NCBI GenBank assembly: GCA_902763615.1
Contig: CACWSX010000018.1
Coordinates: forward strand, 18,752-82,751
Origin: an uncultured Prevotellaceae bacterium
GTDB taxonomy: Bacteria > Bacteroidota > Bacteroidia > Bacteroidales > Bacteroidaceae
Direction: 5' to 3'
DNA: 64,000 nucleotides
Made by a program: the position numbers and the translations under genes. The notes beneath the pieces were generated by a model that ran no database searches, was not told the origin of the DNA, and saw only the letters and a program-made list of their open reading frames with translations. Positions 35,474 to 44,876 of the stretch are shown piece by piece. How positions within the stretch are numbered: position 1 is the first letter of the stretch; every line of letters starts with the position of its first letter.

Positions 35474-35839
35474 TTACTTGTTAAGACCACGATTGTTAAT
35501 GGTGGTGTTCAACAGCATCAGATAAGTGCGACGCTGCTTTTCGTTCAGAACGTAGTTCATCCAAGCGATGTTCTTGTTGATAGCCTTCTTCACCATCTCA
35601 TTACGCTGGTCGTTGCTGTAATACTGTGCAGCAAACATCATCTCAGCAGTAAAAGTCTGGTAGATGTTGTCAACAGCCTCTCTCTGGTCGCCAGTGAGTG
35701 ACAGAGCCTCAGCAAGTTTGTTCATATTGCAGCTCATGTCATAAGCGGCTAAGTTGTTTACACTGTTTACGTTCTCACCTTCTGCAAATGCCATAGTCAT
35801 GCTAAACATTGCAACCATTGTCAAAATCATCTTTTTCAT
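35474..35839 (-). CDS. Small secreted protein of unknown function (Spy/CpxP-like layout)
   Basis: A 121-residue protein with a signal peptide (MKKMILTMVAMFSMTMAFAE). The mature part is helical: LAEALSLTGDQREAVDNIY and later NYVLNEKQRRTYLMLLN. The pattern of a Leu-Thr-x-x-Q-like helix followed by a second LNEKQ helix recalls the periplasmic Spy/CpxP chaperone layout, but the LTxxQ motifs are not exact. It is transcribed alone from a promoter with a leader of about 90 nt and ends in a terminator. I do not assign a function. Confidence 0.7.
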   Translation of the reverse strand: MKKMILTMVAMFSMTMAFAEGENVNSVNNLAAYDMSCNMNKLAEALSLTGDQREAVDNIYQTFTAEMMFAAQYYSNDQRNEMVKKAINKNIAWMNYVLNEKQRRTYLMLLNTTINNRGLNK

Positions 35840-35935
35840 CTTTTTTTCCTTTCTTTTCTTTACTCGGGGCGTGTGTTGTGTTATCCTGAAGCCCCTACTT
35901 TAAACTTTACTTTTTCTAAATGTCTTTTGACGGTG

Positions 35936-35967
35936 CAAAGGTACGGCTGTTTTCGGACACTCACAAG
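35936..35967 (-). promoter_or_regulatory. Promoter of the small secreted protein gene
   Basis: Minus-strand CTTG (35964-35967), 20 bp, TACCTTTG (35936-35943). The remaining gap up to 36085 holds no recognisable gene. Confidence 0.75.
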
Positions 35968-36085
35968 TCTTTTTGCGGAATTGTGTGCGCAAACAGCCTA
36001 TTTGTTGACACATATCAAAGAATAACCCAAATATGAAAAAAACATATTTTCAACCAAAAAAGACACGTTTATGGATTAAAATGAT

Positions 36086-36093
36086 TACCTTTG
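36086..36093 (+). promoter_or_regulatory. Candidate -7 box of the FKBP gene
   Basis: TACCTTTG 30 bp before the start codon. The -33 region has only a weak TTTA. Confidence 0.62.
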
Positions 36094-36122
36094 CAAACTG
36101 AAACAAATATATTAAATAAGGT

Positions 36123-36734
36123 ATGGATAAGACACCCAATAAGTTTATGTCAGTGATATACGAACTGTATACCGTGACTGATGGCGAGAAAAAACTCGAG
36201 GAACAGACAGGCACAGAGCGCCCATTCGAGTTTATTACTGGTTTTGGCATTGCCCTCGACGCCTTCGAGCAGGAGGTAACCAAGCATGCGAAGGGCGATA
36301 CTTTCGACTTTATCCTCGCGCCTGAGCAGGCCTTTGGCGCCTACGAACCGCAAGGCGTTCACAAGATCGACCGTCAGGTATTCTCTGTCAATGGTCATTT
36401 CGACCACGATAACATCTACCCCGATGCCGTCATCACCCTGACAGATGGCGAAGACCATCAATTCATGGCCAAGGTCGTGAAGATCGAAGAAGACGGCGTG
36501 ACTGTCGACACCAACCACCCGTTGGCTGGCAAGACACTCAACTTCACAGGTACCATCGTCGAGAATCGCGATGCCACAGAGGAAGAGATCAGCAAGACTA
36601 TTAAAATGCTGACAGGTGGCTGTCATGGTTGTGGTCATCATCATGGCGAAGGCGAAGGGTGTGAGGGCTGTGGCGATGGTTGTGGACACGACCACGAACA
36701 TGGTGACGGCTGTGGCTGCGGACATTGTCACTAA
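36123..36734 (+). CDS. slyD: SlyD-like FKBP peptidyl-prolyl isomerase with metal-binding tail
   Basis: A 203-residue cytoplasmic isomerase and chaperone. The split FKBP fold with insert-in-flap domain is seen: [56 protein letters not shown]. The last 40 residues are a His/Cys-rich tail ([27 protein letters not shown]), as in SlyD, which binds nickel and other metals for hydrogenase maturation. The tail here has about ten His and ten Cys residues. aroC follows 10 bp later and is probably co-transcribed. Confidence 0.9.
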   Translation: MDKTPNKFMSVIYELYTVTDGEKKLEEQTGTERPFEFITGFGIALDAFEQEVTKHAKGDTFDFILAPEQAFGAYEPQGVHKIDRQVFSVNGHFDHDNIYPDAVITLTDGEDHQFMAKVVKIEEDGVTVDTNHPLAGKTLNFTGTIVENRDATEEEISKTIKMLTGGCHGCGHHHGEGEGCEGCGDGCGHDHEHGDGCGCGHCH

Positions 36735-36744
36735 TCCCCCACCT

Positions 36745-37833
36745 ATGAATACATTCGGGACTATATTCAGACTAACTACCTTTGGTGAGAGCCATGGTGA
36801 GGCCATAGGAGGCGTTGTCGACGGTATGCCAGCAGGCATCGCCATCGACATGGCCTTCATCCAGGCAGAGCTCAACCGCCGTCGTCCTGGACAGAGCAAG
36901 ATCACAACTTCGCGTCAGGAGCCCGATCAGATAGAGCTGCTCAGCGGTGTCTTCGAGGGGAAGTCGACGGGCTGTCCCATCGGCTTCATCGTACGCAATA
37001 CCAATCAGCACTCGCAGGATTACGAGAATATGCGCAGCGTGTTCCGTCCCTCGCATGCCGACTACACCTATTTCGAGAAATACGGCATCCGCGACCATCG
37101 TGGCGGAGGGCGCTCCTCAGCCCGCATTACTATCAGTCGCTGTGTGGGTGGTGCGTTGGCAAAACTAGTGCTTAAGCAACTGGGTATCAGCGTTCAGGCC
37201 TATACCTCGCAGGTGGGCGACATCTCGCTCGAGCGCGACTATCGTCTCTACGACCTTTCACTGACGGAAACCAATGCTGTGCGCTGTCCGGACACAGCGA
37301 AAGCAGCCGAGATGGAAGCCCTCATCACCAAGGTCAAGGGCGAAGGCGACACCATTGGGGGTATCATCACCTGTGTCATCAAAGGTTGTCCTGCAGGCTT
37401 AGGCGAACCAGAATTCGGAAAACTACATGCAGCCCTGGGTGCTGCCATGTTGAGCATCAATGCCGTCAAGGGCTTTGAATACGGTGAGGGCTTCAATGGC
37501 GTCACCATGCGAGGCTCTGAGCAAAACGACATCTTCGTCCCCAACTCTGAGTCCTCGGAATCCCCTTGCCTCTCTACGAAAACCAATCACAGTGGCGGTA
37601 TCCAAGGCGGCATCAGCAATGGTCAGGATATCTATTTCCGTGTGGCCTTCAAACCCGTTGCCACATTACTGAAGGAACAGGACACTGTCGACCTCGAAGG
37701 CAACCCCACGACACTGACCGCGAAAGGGCGTCATGATCCGTGTGTTTTGCCAAGAGCCGTACCTGTCGTTGAGGCGATGGCTGCCATGACCATTTTAGAC
37801 TACTTTATGCTCAATCAGAGCAAAAAGGTGTAA
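36745..37833 (+). CDS. aroC: Chorismate synthase
   Basis: A 362-residue FMN-dependent enzyme forming chorismate from 5-enolpyruvylshikimate-3-phosphate. Motifs: [18 protein letters not shown], the [15 protein letters not shown] signature, [11 protein letters not shown] and [11 protein letters not shown]. The start MNTFGTIFR at 36745 gives the family length; the frame runs back to 36616 through the FKBP coding region and is not used. It supplies chorismate to the mutase encoded in the Phe/Tyr operon elsewhere in the window. Confidence 0.95.
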   Translation: MNTFGTIFRLTTFGESHGEAIGGVVDGMPAGIAIDMAFIQAELNRRRPGQSKITTSRQEPDQIELLSGVFEGKSTGCPIGFIVRNTNQHSQDYENMRSVFRPSHADYTYFEKYGIRDHRGGGRSSARITISRCVGGALAKLVLKQLGISVQAYTSQVGDISLERDYRLYDLSLTETNAVRCPDTAKAAEMEALITKVKGEGDTIGGIITCVIKGCPAGLGEPEFGKLHAALGAAMLSINAVKGFEYGEGFNGVTMRGSEQNDIFVPNSESSESPCLSTKTNHSGGIQGGISNGQDIYFRVAFKPVATLLKEQDTVDLEGNPTTLTAKGRHDPCVLPRAVPVVEAMAAMTILDYFMLNQSKKV

Positions 37834-37869
37834 AAACGAATAGGATTCCAATAAAAATTCGTTAAATTG

Positions 37870-37901
37870 CTTGCTACTTTGAAATAATAGCATTATATTT
37901 G
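37870..37901 (+). promoter_or_regulatory. Orphan promoter of a candidate sRNA
   Basis: CTTG (37870-37873), 20 bp, TATATTTG (37894-37901). It lies after aroC and has no gene downstream on this strand. Confidence 0.62.
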
Positions 37902-37906
37902 CAGAG

Positions 37907-38001
37907 CATTCGAGGGTTTGTGAAAATCCCGAAATGTTTAGTTAAGTCTAGTTTAGTTTTTGTGTTGGTTGAGGGCTGCGGATTCGCAGCCCTCAGTTTT
38001 T
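37907..38001 (+). ncRNA. Candidate small RNA downstream of aroC
   Basis: About 95 nt from a predicted start near 37907 to a strong terminator. The 5' part can form a hairpin (GAGGGTTT with AAATCCC and flanking CATT/AATG). The middle is A/T-rich and unpaired, and the 3' end is a 10-bp GC-rich terminator stem. No credible ORF. It may be an independent sRNA or a 3'-UTR-derived RNA of aroC. Confidence 0.5.
37971..38001 (+). terminator. Terminator of the candidate sRNA and/or aroC
   Basis: Perfect 10-bp stem GAGGGCTGCG (37971-37980) with CGCAGCCCTC (37985-37994), GATT loop, then AGTTTTT. No U tract on the minus strand. Confidence 0.85.
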
Positions 38002-38026
38002 CCATCATAAAAACCAAAACCTTGTC

Positions 38027-39268
38027 TTAATCGCGCGAAATACGCTTCTTGATTTTCTCGATACCCTTCAACAAATCCTCAGTAGGTTCGATAATATTTT
38101 CCTTGCCCCAGAAATCCGGGTCATTGAAATACACGACTTTATCATAAAAGTTATCCTTGCGGTTAAAGGTATCACGGCTTTTGATGGGTTTGAGATCCTT
38201 ACCCTCCTGACGATCCGTTACCACCATCTCCGACGTCACCGTAAAGTTTGATTTGAAGAGCTTGCGCTTCCAGTCGCAACGGAATCTGATCACATTACGG
38301 ATATAGTTGATACGCGTCACACCGTTATCTGTCTTATAGTCAATATATATCGATAGCTCGTGTGGTGTAAAGCGCAGACCTAAAGGTTTCTTCTTCAGAA
38401 TCATCTGCGATACCTTGTCAAGATCGCTCATGTCCAGACTCAGGTCGATGCGGGTGAAGGCCAACGTCTCCTGATCGATATACAACCGTCCGTGATACAG
38501 AGCGTAGGGCAGCACATAGAGAGGTGCTATTTCAACGACATACTGATTACGGTCATCAGCCTTGCTCATCGTGACATAGCGGAAGGTATAGTTGCCAAGT
38601 TCCTCAGGATTCAGCAGGACATCCCTCTGCTTCACCACGTCGAGCATGATGGGCAGCACAGGACCACCTTGCAACTTCACTGACAGCGTGTCGCTGGGGC
38701 GCTGGCTCAACAGGCGTCGGCCTTTCAAAATGGCCACACCTTCACGCCAGTCATTGTTCTTATCGTAAGCCGTCTTGTAGACATCCACCACGCCTTCGGA
38801 AATGCTGGTAAAACGATTCCGCTTCTCCACCGTCTCGCGATAGAATCCACGCAACAGATTGGGCATGTTGGGATAATTGTCTTCAATCTTCTCCATCGCC
38901 TTCAGCACTAATTCCTTGGCATCGGCACCCTGCACCACAATCTCGTCGAGCATCACAGAACTGGGTTCCATCCTCACCTCTACCCTTACGCCTCCCCATG
39001 CAGCAGCAGAAAGCTTTTGTGTCTTATAGCCCAGACAGGAGAAGGTCACCGTTTGGGGTGCCTGCGAAAGTTTGAGCACAAACTCTCCAGCATCGTTCGT
39101 CACAGTCCCCACCTGACGGTCTGTCACACTCACATGCGCCATCGGCTTGCGCGTCTTGGCATCAATCACCTTTCCGCTCAGGGTCCAGACAGCATCGTCC
39201 TGTGCCATCGCAAAGAGGTTGCACAGGCATAATGCCATGATTGTCAGATACGTTCTCATCATCTCCAT
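38027..39268 (-). CDS. Carboxypeptidase-regulatory-like domain protein
   Basis: A 413-residue exported protein with a signal peptide ending AMAQ. Residues of about 28-115 are a CarboxypepD_reg-like beta sandwich (LSGKVIDAKTRKPMAHVSV, TNDAGEFVLKL, FSCLGYKTQKL), as found at the front of TonB receptors. The rest (LLRGFYRETVEKRNRFTSI onward) is a beta-rich region without barrel features, common in Bacteroidetes hypothetical proteins. Role unknown. It starts 12 bp after pyrD, so it is probably read from the pyrKD promoter. Confidence 0.78.
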   Translation of the reverse strand: MEMMRTYLTIMALCLCNLFAMAQDDAVWTLSGKVIDAKTRKPMAHVSVTDRQVGTVTNDAGEFVLKLSQAPQTVTFSCLGYKTQKLSAAAWGGVRVEVRMEPSSVMLDEIVVQGADAKELVLKAMEKIEDNYPNMPNLLRGFYRETVEKRNRFTSISEGVVDVYKTAYDKNNDWREGVAILKGRRLLSQRPSDTLSVKLQGGPVLPIMLDVVKQRDVLLNPEELGNYTFRYVTMSKADDRNQYVVEIAPLYVLPYALYHGRLYIDQETLAFTRIDLSLDMSDLDKVSQMILKKKPLGLRFTPHELSIYIDYKTDNGVTRINYIRNVIRFRCDWKRKLFKSNFTVTSEMVVTDRQEGKDLKPIKSRDTFNRKDNFYDKVVYFNDPDFWGKENIIEPTEDLLKGIEKIKKRISRD

Positions 39269-39280
39269 TTTCGCTCGATA

Positions 39281-40189
39281 TTAATCTATCACACCAATAA
39301 TCTCCTGAACCGACTTACAACCATGACGATCGAGCCAGTCGTTGATACCGTCGCGCACCTTGATGCTCACGGTAGGATCCAAGAAGTTGGCAGTGCCGAT
39401 CTCAATAGCCGTTGCACCAGCCATCAGGAACTCGATGGCATCCTTTGCTGAGCAGATACCACCCAAACCTACCACAGGAATCTTCACCGCCTTGGCCACC
39501 TGCCACACCATGCGCAGGGCCACAGGCTTCACAGCAGGACCGCTGAGTCCACCCGTATTGATGCTCAGCAGGGTCTTGCGCTTCTCGATGTCGATGGCCA
39601 TACCCATCAACGTATTGATGAGTGAGACACTATCAGCACCCTCTGCCTCCACAGCACGGGCGATTTCCGTGATATTCGTCACATTGGGGGAGAGCTTCAC
39701 GATGAGCGTCTTGTGATAACGCTCACGCACGGCCTTCACCACACTCGAGGCACCCGCGCAGGTCACACCAAAGACCATACCACCGTCCTTCACGTTCGGA
39801 CACGAGATGTTCAGTTCGATGGCGGGGATCTTCTCCAGCGCGTCGATACGCGCAGCACACTCAGCATAATCCTCTGGCGACGAACCACTGACGTTCACAA
39901 TCATGTTCGTATCAATGTCCTTGATCTGCGGATAGATATGCTTGCAGAAATAGTCCACACCCTTGTTTTGCAGACCCACACAGTTGAGCATACCACTGGC
40001 CGTCTCTGCCATTCTGGGATAGTCGTTGCCCTCACGGGGATTCAGCGTCGTGCCTTTCACGATGATACCGCCAATACCGTCGAGTGGCATCAGGTCGGCA
40101 AACTCCAGACCATAGCCGAAGGTACCCGAAGCCGTCATCACGGGATTCTTCAACGCCAGATTCTTTATCTTTACATCTAGTCTTGCCAT
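39281..40189 (-). CDS. pyrD: Dihydroorotate dehydrogenase B, catalytic subunit
   Basis: A 302-residue FMN enzyme oxidising dihydroorotate to orotate in pyrimidine synthesis. Features: [19 protein letters not shown], the catalytic Cys region [20 protein letters not shown], and [19 protein letters not shown]. The class 1B type is confirmed by the overlapping pyrK gene (13 bp overlap). Confidence 0.94.
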   Translation of the reverse strand: MARLDVKIKNLALKNPVMTASGTFGYGLEFADLMPLDGIGGIIVKGTTLNPREGNDYPRMAETASGMLNCVGLQNKGVDYFCKHIYPQIKDIDTNMIVNVSGSSPEDYAECAARIDALEKIPAIELNISCPNVKDGGMVFGVTCAGASSVVKAVRERYHKTLIVKLSPNVTNITEIARAVEAEGADSVSLINTLMGMAIDIEKRKTLLSINTGGLSGPAVKPVALRMVWQVAKAVKIPVVGLGGICSAKDAIEFLMAGATAIEIGTANFLDPTVSIKVRDGINDWLDRHGCKSVQEIIGVID

Positions 40190-40953
40190 AACAACTTCCG
40201 AATATTAAACACAGGTCCGTCCTTACATACACACAGATTGCCATCAGTGGTTTTCTCCACACAACAGAGACAGGCACCCAAACCGCAGGCCATCAGGTTC
40301 TCCAGCGAGGCCTCGCACTCAGTATTCGCCTGGCGGGCATAGCGCGCCACAGCCTTCATCATAGGCGTAGGACCACAGGTGGCAATCTTGTCAAACTGCT
40401 CCTTCTGCAACAGCGAGTGATTGGTCACAAACCCCTTCTCACCCTCAGAGCCGTCTTCCGTCGTCACACACACACGACCATATTTTCTGAACACATCCAA
40501 CATCAGCAGATCCTTGGCCGTTCTAGCACCCAACAGGAACGTGGGTTCGCAGCCCATCTGCACCATTTGCGCACCCATATAGAGCAAGGGCGCTACACCT
40601 ACCCCACCGCCTACGAGCAAGATCTTTTCGTCCAACTTCTGGGGCATCGTAAAACCATTGCCCAAAGGCAGCAGACAGTTCAGCTTGTCACCAGCCTTCA
40701 TTTCTGCCAACCTACGTGTGCCATCGCCCACAGCCGCTACCAACAGCCAGAGCTCGTTGGCCTCCGTATCCACGAAATTAATCGAGATAGGGCGGCGCAG
40801 GAAGGTTGTCGGCGAGCCGTCCACCCGGATTTCCACAAACTGTCCAGGCAGCATCTCAGGCAACGGTGTCTCGTCCGTCAGTTTCATGAGCACATACCGC
40901 TCATGAATCCTTTCCACCGAACGCACCGTGAGATCCAACAAATACTTCTTCAT
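40177..40953 (-). CDS. pyrK: Dihydroorotate dehydrogenase electron transfer subunit
   Basis: A 258-residue FAD and 2Fe-2S subunit that passes electrons from PyrD to NAD. FAD-binding region [10 protein letters not shown], the NAD-binding [15 protein letters not shown] and the C-terminal cluster motif [13 protein letters not shown] plus CVCKDGPVF are visible. It leads the operon pyrK-pyrD-carboxypeptidase-regulatory-like gene. Confidence 0.93.
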   Translation of the reverse strand: MKKYLLDLTVRSVERIHERYVLMKLTDETPLPEMLPGQFVEIRVDGSPTTFLRRPISINFVDTEANELWLLVAAVGDGTRRLAEMKAGDKLNCLLPLGNGFTMPQKLDEKILLVGGGVGVAPLLYMGAQMVQMGCEPTFLLGARTAKDLLMLDVFRKYGRVCVTTEDGSEGEKGFVTNHSLLQKEQFDKIATCGPTPMMKAVARYARQANTECEASLENLMACGLGACLCCVEKTTDGNLCVCKDGPVFNIRKLLWQD

Positions 40954-40973
40954 ATCAACTCAAAATTACGCTG

Positions 40974-41005
40974 CAAATATACAAAATAACAGCCAAAAAT
41001 CCAAA
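40974..41005 (-). promoter_or_regulatory. pyrK-pyrD promoter
   Basis: Minus-strand TTTG (41002-41005), 20 bp, TATATTTG (40974-40981). Confidence 0.82.
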
Positions 41006-41019
41006 TAATTAATGTTAAT

Positions 41020-42999
41020 TCACTTGGCTGGTTTTGTAGCACGGACGAAGTAGGCAATCAAAAGGATATATGCCACGAGCGACAATACCTCTGAGAGCGG
41101 ATTAGCCAACCACGACTCACTCACGGGATTAAAGCCTCCGAAGCGCAACAGGGCACTCACCACGCCCATCAGTGCACCACCTGCGATAAAGCCCGAGGCA
41201 ATCAGCGTACCTTTCTCGCCACGAGCCTCGTTCTCGGCCTTGTTCTTCGAGCGGGTGGTAACAAACCAGTTCACGGCACCACCCACCAGCAGAGGCACAT
41301 TCAACTCCAAGGGGATAAACATACCCAATGCGAAAGCCAGTGCAGGCACCTTACAAAGTGTCAGCACAATGGCGATGGCCGCACCAATGGCATAGAGCAC
41401 CCAAGGAGCCCCTACTCCGTTCATCAGCGGATCAATCACCGCTGCCATCGCATTAGCCTGAGGCGCTGCCAACTGTCCGCTGGCAAAGCCATAAGTCTCG
41501 TTGAGCAGCATCATCACACCACCCACCGTCGCAGCCGACACCAGCGTGCCGAGGAACTTCCACGACTCCTGTTTTCTTGGCGTCGTTCCCAGCCAGTAGC
41601 CAATCTTCAGGTCGGTGATAAATGCGCCAGCCATCGAAAGAGCCGTGCACACCACACCACCCATAATCAGCGCAGCCACCATACCGCTCGTACCTTGCAG
41701 TCCGACACCCACCATCACCACCGAGGCCAGGATGAGTGTCATCAGCGTCATACCGCTCACAGGGTTAGAACCCACGATGGCAATGGCATTCGCAGCCACC
41801 GTCGTAAAGAGGAAGGCAATCACCGCCACCAGCACGATAGCTACCAGCGCCTGCAGCATGTTGCCGTCCATCACCCCAAACCAGAAGAACACAAACGTCA
41901 GCACAATGGTCACGAGCGAGGCGATGGCAATAAACTTAAACGGCAGGTCACGCTGCGTACGCTCCTGCGCCACAGCAGCCTCTCCACCGCCCTTCATCTC
42001 CTTCGCAGCCAGCGATACAGCACCCTTGATGATACCCCACGACTTGATGATACCAATGATACCCGCCATCGCGATGCCACCAATACCTATCGACTTGCCA
42101 TAAGCCTTGAAAATCTGTTCTGGCGACATATCGCCCACAGCTGTCGTAATCGAGGGATCCCACTGGTTCAGCACTTCACTTCCGAACAGTAGCGACAAGC
42201 CTGGCACAATCAGCCACCATACCGACAGCGAACCCAACGTGATAATCAGCGCATATTTAAAACCGATGATATAGCCCAGACCCAAGACAGCAGCGCCCGT
42301 GTTGATCTTAAACACCAGCTTTGCCTGCTCCGCCAACGACTGCCCCCACTCCACTACACGTGAGGTGAAGTTCTCGTTCCACCAGCCAAACGTCGCCACG
42401 ATGAAGTCATACAATCCGCCCACGATACCAGCCAGCAACAGGGGCTTTGCCTGATTACCACCCTTGGCACCGCTCACCAGCACCTGCGTCGTCGCCGTTG
42501 CCTCTGGGAACGGATACTTACCATGCATATCGCTCACAAAATACTTTCTGAAAGGTATCAGGAACAGGATGCCGATAATACCACCCAACAGCGAGGCGAT
42601 GAAGATTTTCAGAAACGAGGCCGACATCTCCGGATACTTCGCCTGCAGGATATAGATGGCGGGCAGCGTGAAGATGGCACCTGCCACCACAGCACCCGAA
42701 CAGGCACCTATCGACTGGATGATTACATTCTCACCCAGCGCCTTGCTCCGTCGAGCTGCTGTCGATACCCCCACTGCAATGATGGCAATGGGGATGGCTG
42801 CCTCAAACACCTGACCTACCTTCAGTCCCAGATAGGCTGCTGCTGCAGAAAAGAGCATCGCCATCAGGATGCCCCACGTCACCGACCACCCGTTCACCTC
42901 CGGATAAATCCCCTTCGGTGACATCAGCGGCTCATACTTCTCACCTTCATTCAATTCACGAAATGCATTCTCAGGCAACTGCGTCTTAATCTCTTCCAT
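41020..42999 (-). CDS. OPT-family oligopeptide transporter
   Basis: A 659-residue inner-membrane protein with about 15-16 hydrophobic segments. The N-terminal EINGWSVTWG-like VNGWSVTWGILMAM, GLKVGQVFEAAIPIAI, FPEATATTQVL and SVWWLIVPGL are family features. OPT proteins move di-/oligopeptides or metal-chelator complexes by proton coupling; the substrate cannot be read here. Monocistronic, with its own -7 box. Confidence 0.92.
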   Translation of the reverse strand: MEEIKTQLPENAFRELNEGEKYEPLMSPKGIYPEVNGWSVTWGILMAMLFSAAAAYLGLKVGQVFEAAIPIAIIAVGVSTAARRSKALGENVIIQSIGACSGAVVAGAIFTLPAIYILQAKYPEMSASFLKIFIASLLGGIIGILFLIPFRKYFVSDMHGKYPFPEATATTQVLVSGAKGGNQAKPLLLAGIVGGLYDFIVATFGWWNENFTSRVVEWGQSLAEQAKLVFKINTGAAVLGLGYIIGFKYALIITLGSLSVWWLIVPGLSLLFGSEVLNQWDPSITTAVGDMSPEQIFKAYGKSIGIGGIAMAGIIGIIKSWGIIKGAVSLAAKEMKGGGEAAVAQERTQRDLPFKFIAIASLVTIVLTFVFFWFGVMDGNMLQALVAIVLVAVIAFLFTTVAANAIAIVGSNPVSGMTLMTLILASVVMVGVGLQGTSGMVAALIMGGVVCTALSMAGAFITDLKIGYWLGTTPRKQESWKFLGTLVSAATVGGVMMLLNETYGFASGQLAAPQANAMAAVIDPLMNGVGAPWVLYAIGAAIAIVLTLCKVPALAFALGMFIPLELNVPLLVGGAVNWFVTTRSKNKAENEARGEKGTLIASGFIAGGALMGVVSALLRFGGFNPVSESWLANPLSEVLSLVAYILLIAYFVRATKPAK

Positions 43000-43034
43000 A
43001 CATTTGGTTTTATTTATGGTTATTAATTCTTCTG

Positions 43035-43042
43035 CAAAGATA
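43035..43042 (-). promoter_or_regulatory. Candidate -7 box of the OPT transporter gene
   Basis: Minus-strand TATCTTTG 36 bp before the start. The -33 region overlaps the end of ettA and shows no TTTG. Confidence 0.58.
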
Positions 43043-43057
43043 CAACTTTTTCTAAAA

Positions 43058-44755
43058 TTATTCCTCCATCAGTTTACGATAGCGCGCACGTTTAGGCTCC
43101 TCAAGGCCCAGACGCTGCGCTTTATTGCTCTCGTATTCACTATAGTTTCCCTCGAAATAAAACACGTTACCCTCGCCCTCAAATGCCAGGATATGCGTAC
43201 AGATACGGTCCAGGAACCAGCGGTCGTGGCTGATGATTACCGCACAGCCAGCAAAGGCCTCCAGGCCTTCCTCCAAGGCTCGCAGCGTGTTCACGTCGAT
43301 ATCGTTGGTAGGCTCGTCGAGCAACAGCACATTACCCTCCTGTTTCAAGGCGATGGCCAGATGCAGACGATTGCGCTCACCACCAGAGAGCACCGCACAT
43401 TTCTTTTCCTGATCAGCACCGCTGAAGTTAAAGCGACTCAGGTAGGCTCGCACGTTGACATCCTTGCCACCCATACGGATGGTCTCATTACCCTGCGACA
43501 CCACCTCATAAACCGATTTCTGAGGATCGATATCCTTATGTTGCTGGTCGACATACGACAGTTTCACCGTCTCGCCCACTGCAAACGAGCCCGCATCAGC
43601 CTGCTCCAGGCCCATAATCAGGCGGAACAGCGTGGTCTTTCCTGCACCGTTGGGACCAATCACGCCCACGATGCCATTAGGCGGCAGCACGAAGTTCAGA
43701 TCCGTGAACAGCGTCTTCTCAGGATACGACTTCGCCACGTGCTCAGCCTCAATCACCTTATTACCCAGACGCGGACCATTGGGGATGAATATCTCCAGCT
43801 TCTCCTCCTTCTGCTTCTGCTCCTCGTTGAGCATCATCTCGTAGGAGTTCAGACGGGCCTTACCCTTGGCATGACGAGCCTTGGGTGCCATGCGTACCCA
43901 CTCCAGCTCGCGCTCCAGCGTCTTGCGGCGCTTCGAGGCCGTTTTCTCCTCCTGCGCCAGACGCTGACTCTTCTGCTCCAGCCACGACGAGTAGTTACCC
44001 TTCCAGGGAATGCCCTCGCCACGATCCAGTTCGAGGATCCACTCTGCCACATCGTCGAGGAAATAACGGTCGTGGGTCACGGCAATCACCGTACCCTCGT
44101 ATTGCTGCAGATGCTGCTCCAACCAGTCGATTGATTCCGCATCGAGATGGTTCGTCGGCTCGTCGAGCAACAGCACATCGGGCTTCTGAAGCAGCAGACG
44201 GCACAGGGCCACACGACGGCGCTCACCACCACTCAGTGTCTTCACGCTCCAATCGCCTGGCGGACAATTCAGCGCAGCCATCGCGCGGTCGAGCTTCGAA
44301 TCCATGTTCCAGGCATCCGTCGAGTCGATGATATCCTGCAGTTCCGCCTGACGCTGCATCAGCTTATCCATCTTGTCAGCATCCTCGTAATACTCCGGCA
44401 GTCCGAACTTCACGTTGATCTCGTCGTATTCGGCCAGCGCATCGTACACGTGCTGCACACCCTCCATCACATTCTCCTTCACCGTCTTCTCTTCGTTGAG
44501 AGGCGGATCCTGAGGCAGATAGCCTACCGTATAACCCGGACTCCACACCACGTTGCCCTGATACTGCTGATCCAGGCCCGCGATGATCTTCATAAGCGTC
44601 GACTTACCAGCACCATTCAAACCAATGATACCAATCTTCGCCCCATAGAAGAAGCTGAGATAGATGTTCTTGAGCACTTGTTTCTGGTTCTGCTGGATGG
44701 TCTTGCTCACACCAACCATCGAGAAGATGATCTTCTTGTCGTCAACGGTAGCCAT
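43058..44755 (-). CDS. ettA: Energy-dependent translational throttle EttA (ABC-F)
   Basis: A 565-residue soluble ABC-F ATPase that binds the ribosomal E site and gates elongation by energy state. Two nucleotide domains: Walker A GLNGAGKSTLMK with signature LSGGERRRVALCRLLL, and GPNGAGKTTLFRLI with LSGGERNRLHLAIALK. The PtIM linker between them (about residues 245-310) and the arm insertion are of EttA size. It is transcribed alone. Confidence 0.95.
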   Translation of the reverse strand: MATVDDKKIIFSMVGVSKTIQQNQKQVLKNIYLSFFYGAKIGIIGLNGAGKSTLMKIIAGLDQQYQGNVVWSPGYTVGYLPQDPPLNEEKTVKENVMEGVQHVYDALAEYDEINVKFGLPEYYEDADKMDKLMQRQAELQDIIDSTDAWNMDSKLDRAMAALNCPPGDWSVKTLSGGERRRVALCRLLLQKPDVLLLDEPTNHLDAESIDWLEQHLQQYEGTVIAVTHDRYFLDDVAEWILELDRGEGIPWKGNYSSWLEQKSQRLAQEEKTASKRRKTLERELEWVRMAPKARHAKGKARLNSYEMMLNEEQKQKEEKLEIFIPNGPRLGNKVIEAEHVAKSYPEKTLFTDLNFVLPPNGIVGVIGPNGAGKTTLFRLIMGLEQADAGSFAVGETVKLSYVDQQHKDIDPQKSVYEVVSQGNETIRMGGKDVNVRAYLSRFNFSGADQEKKCAVLSGGERNRLHLAIALKQEGNVLLLDEPTNDIDVNTLRALEEGLEAFAGCAVIISHDRWFLDRICTHILAFEGEGNVFYFEGNYSEYESNKAQRLGLEEPKRARYRKLMEE

Positions 44756-44805
44756 ATCTTTGACACTTTAACTTTACTTTGTTATAAATAAGTTTTTTGA
44801 TTGTG

Positions 44806-44837
44806 CAAAGATAATACTTTTTTCTGACTTATGCAAG
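44806..44837 (-). promoter_or_regulatory. ettA promoter
   Basis: Minus-strand CTTG (44834-44837), 20 bp, TATCTTTG (44806-44813). Confidence 0.75.
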
Positions 44838-44876
44838 TAAAATGCAAAAAAAGCAACAGATTCACTCATTGTTTGA

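Noticed and set aside
36616-36744. Upstream extension of aroC by 43 codons
   Set aside because: It overlaps the His/Cys tail of the FKBP gene in another frame and is absent from the normal chorismate synthase length.
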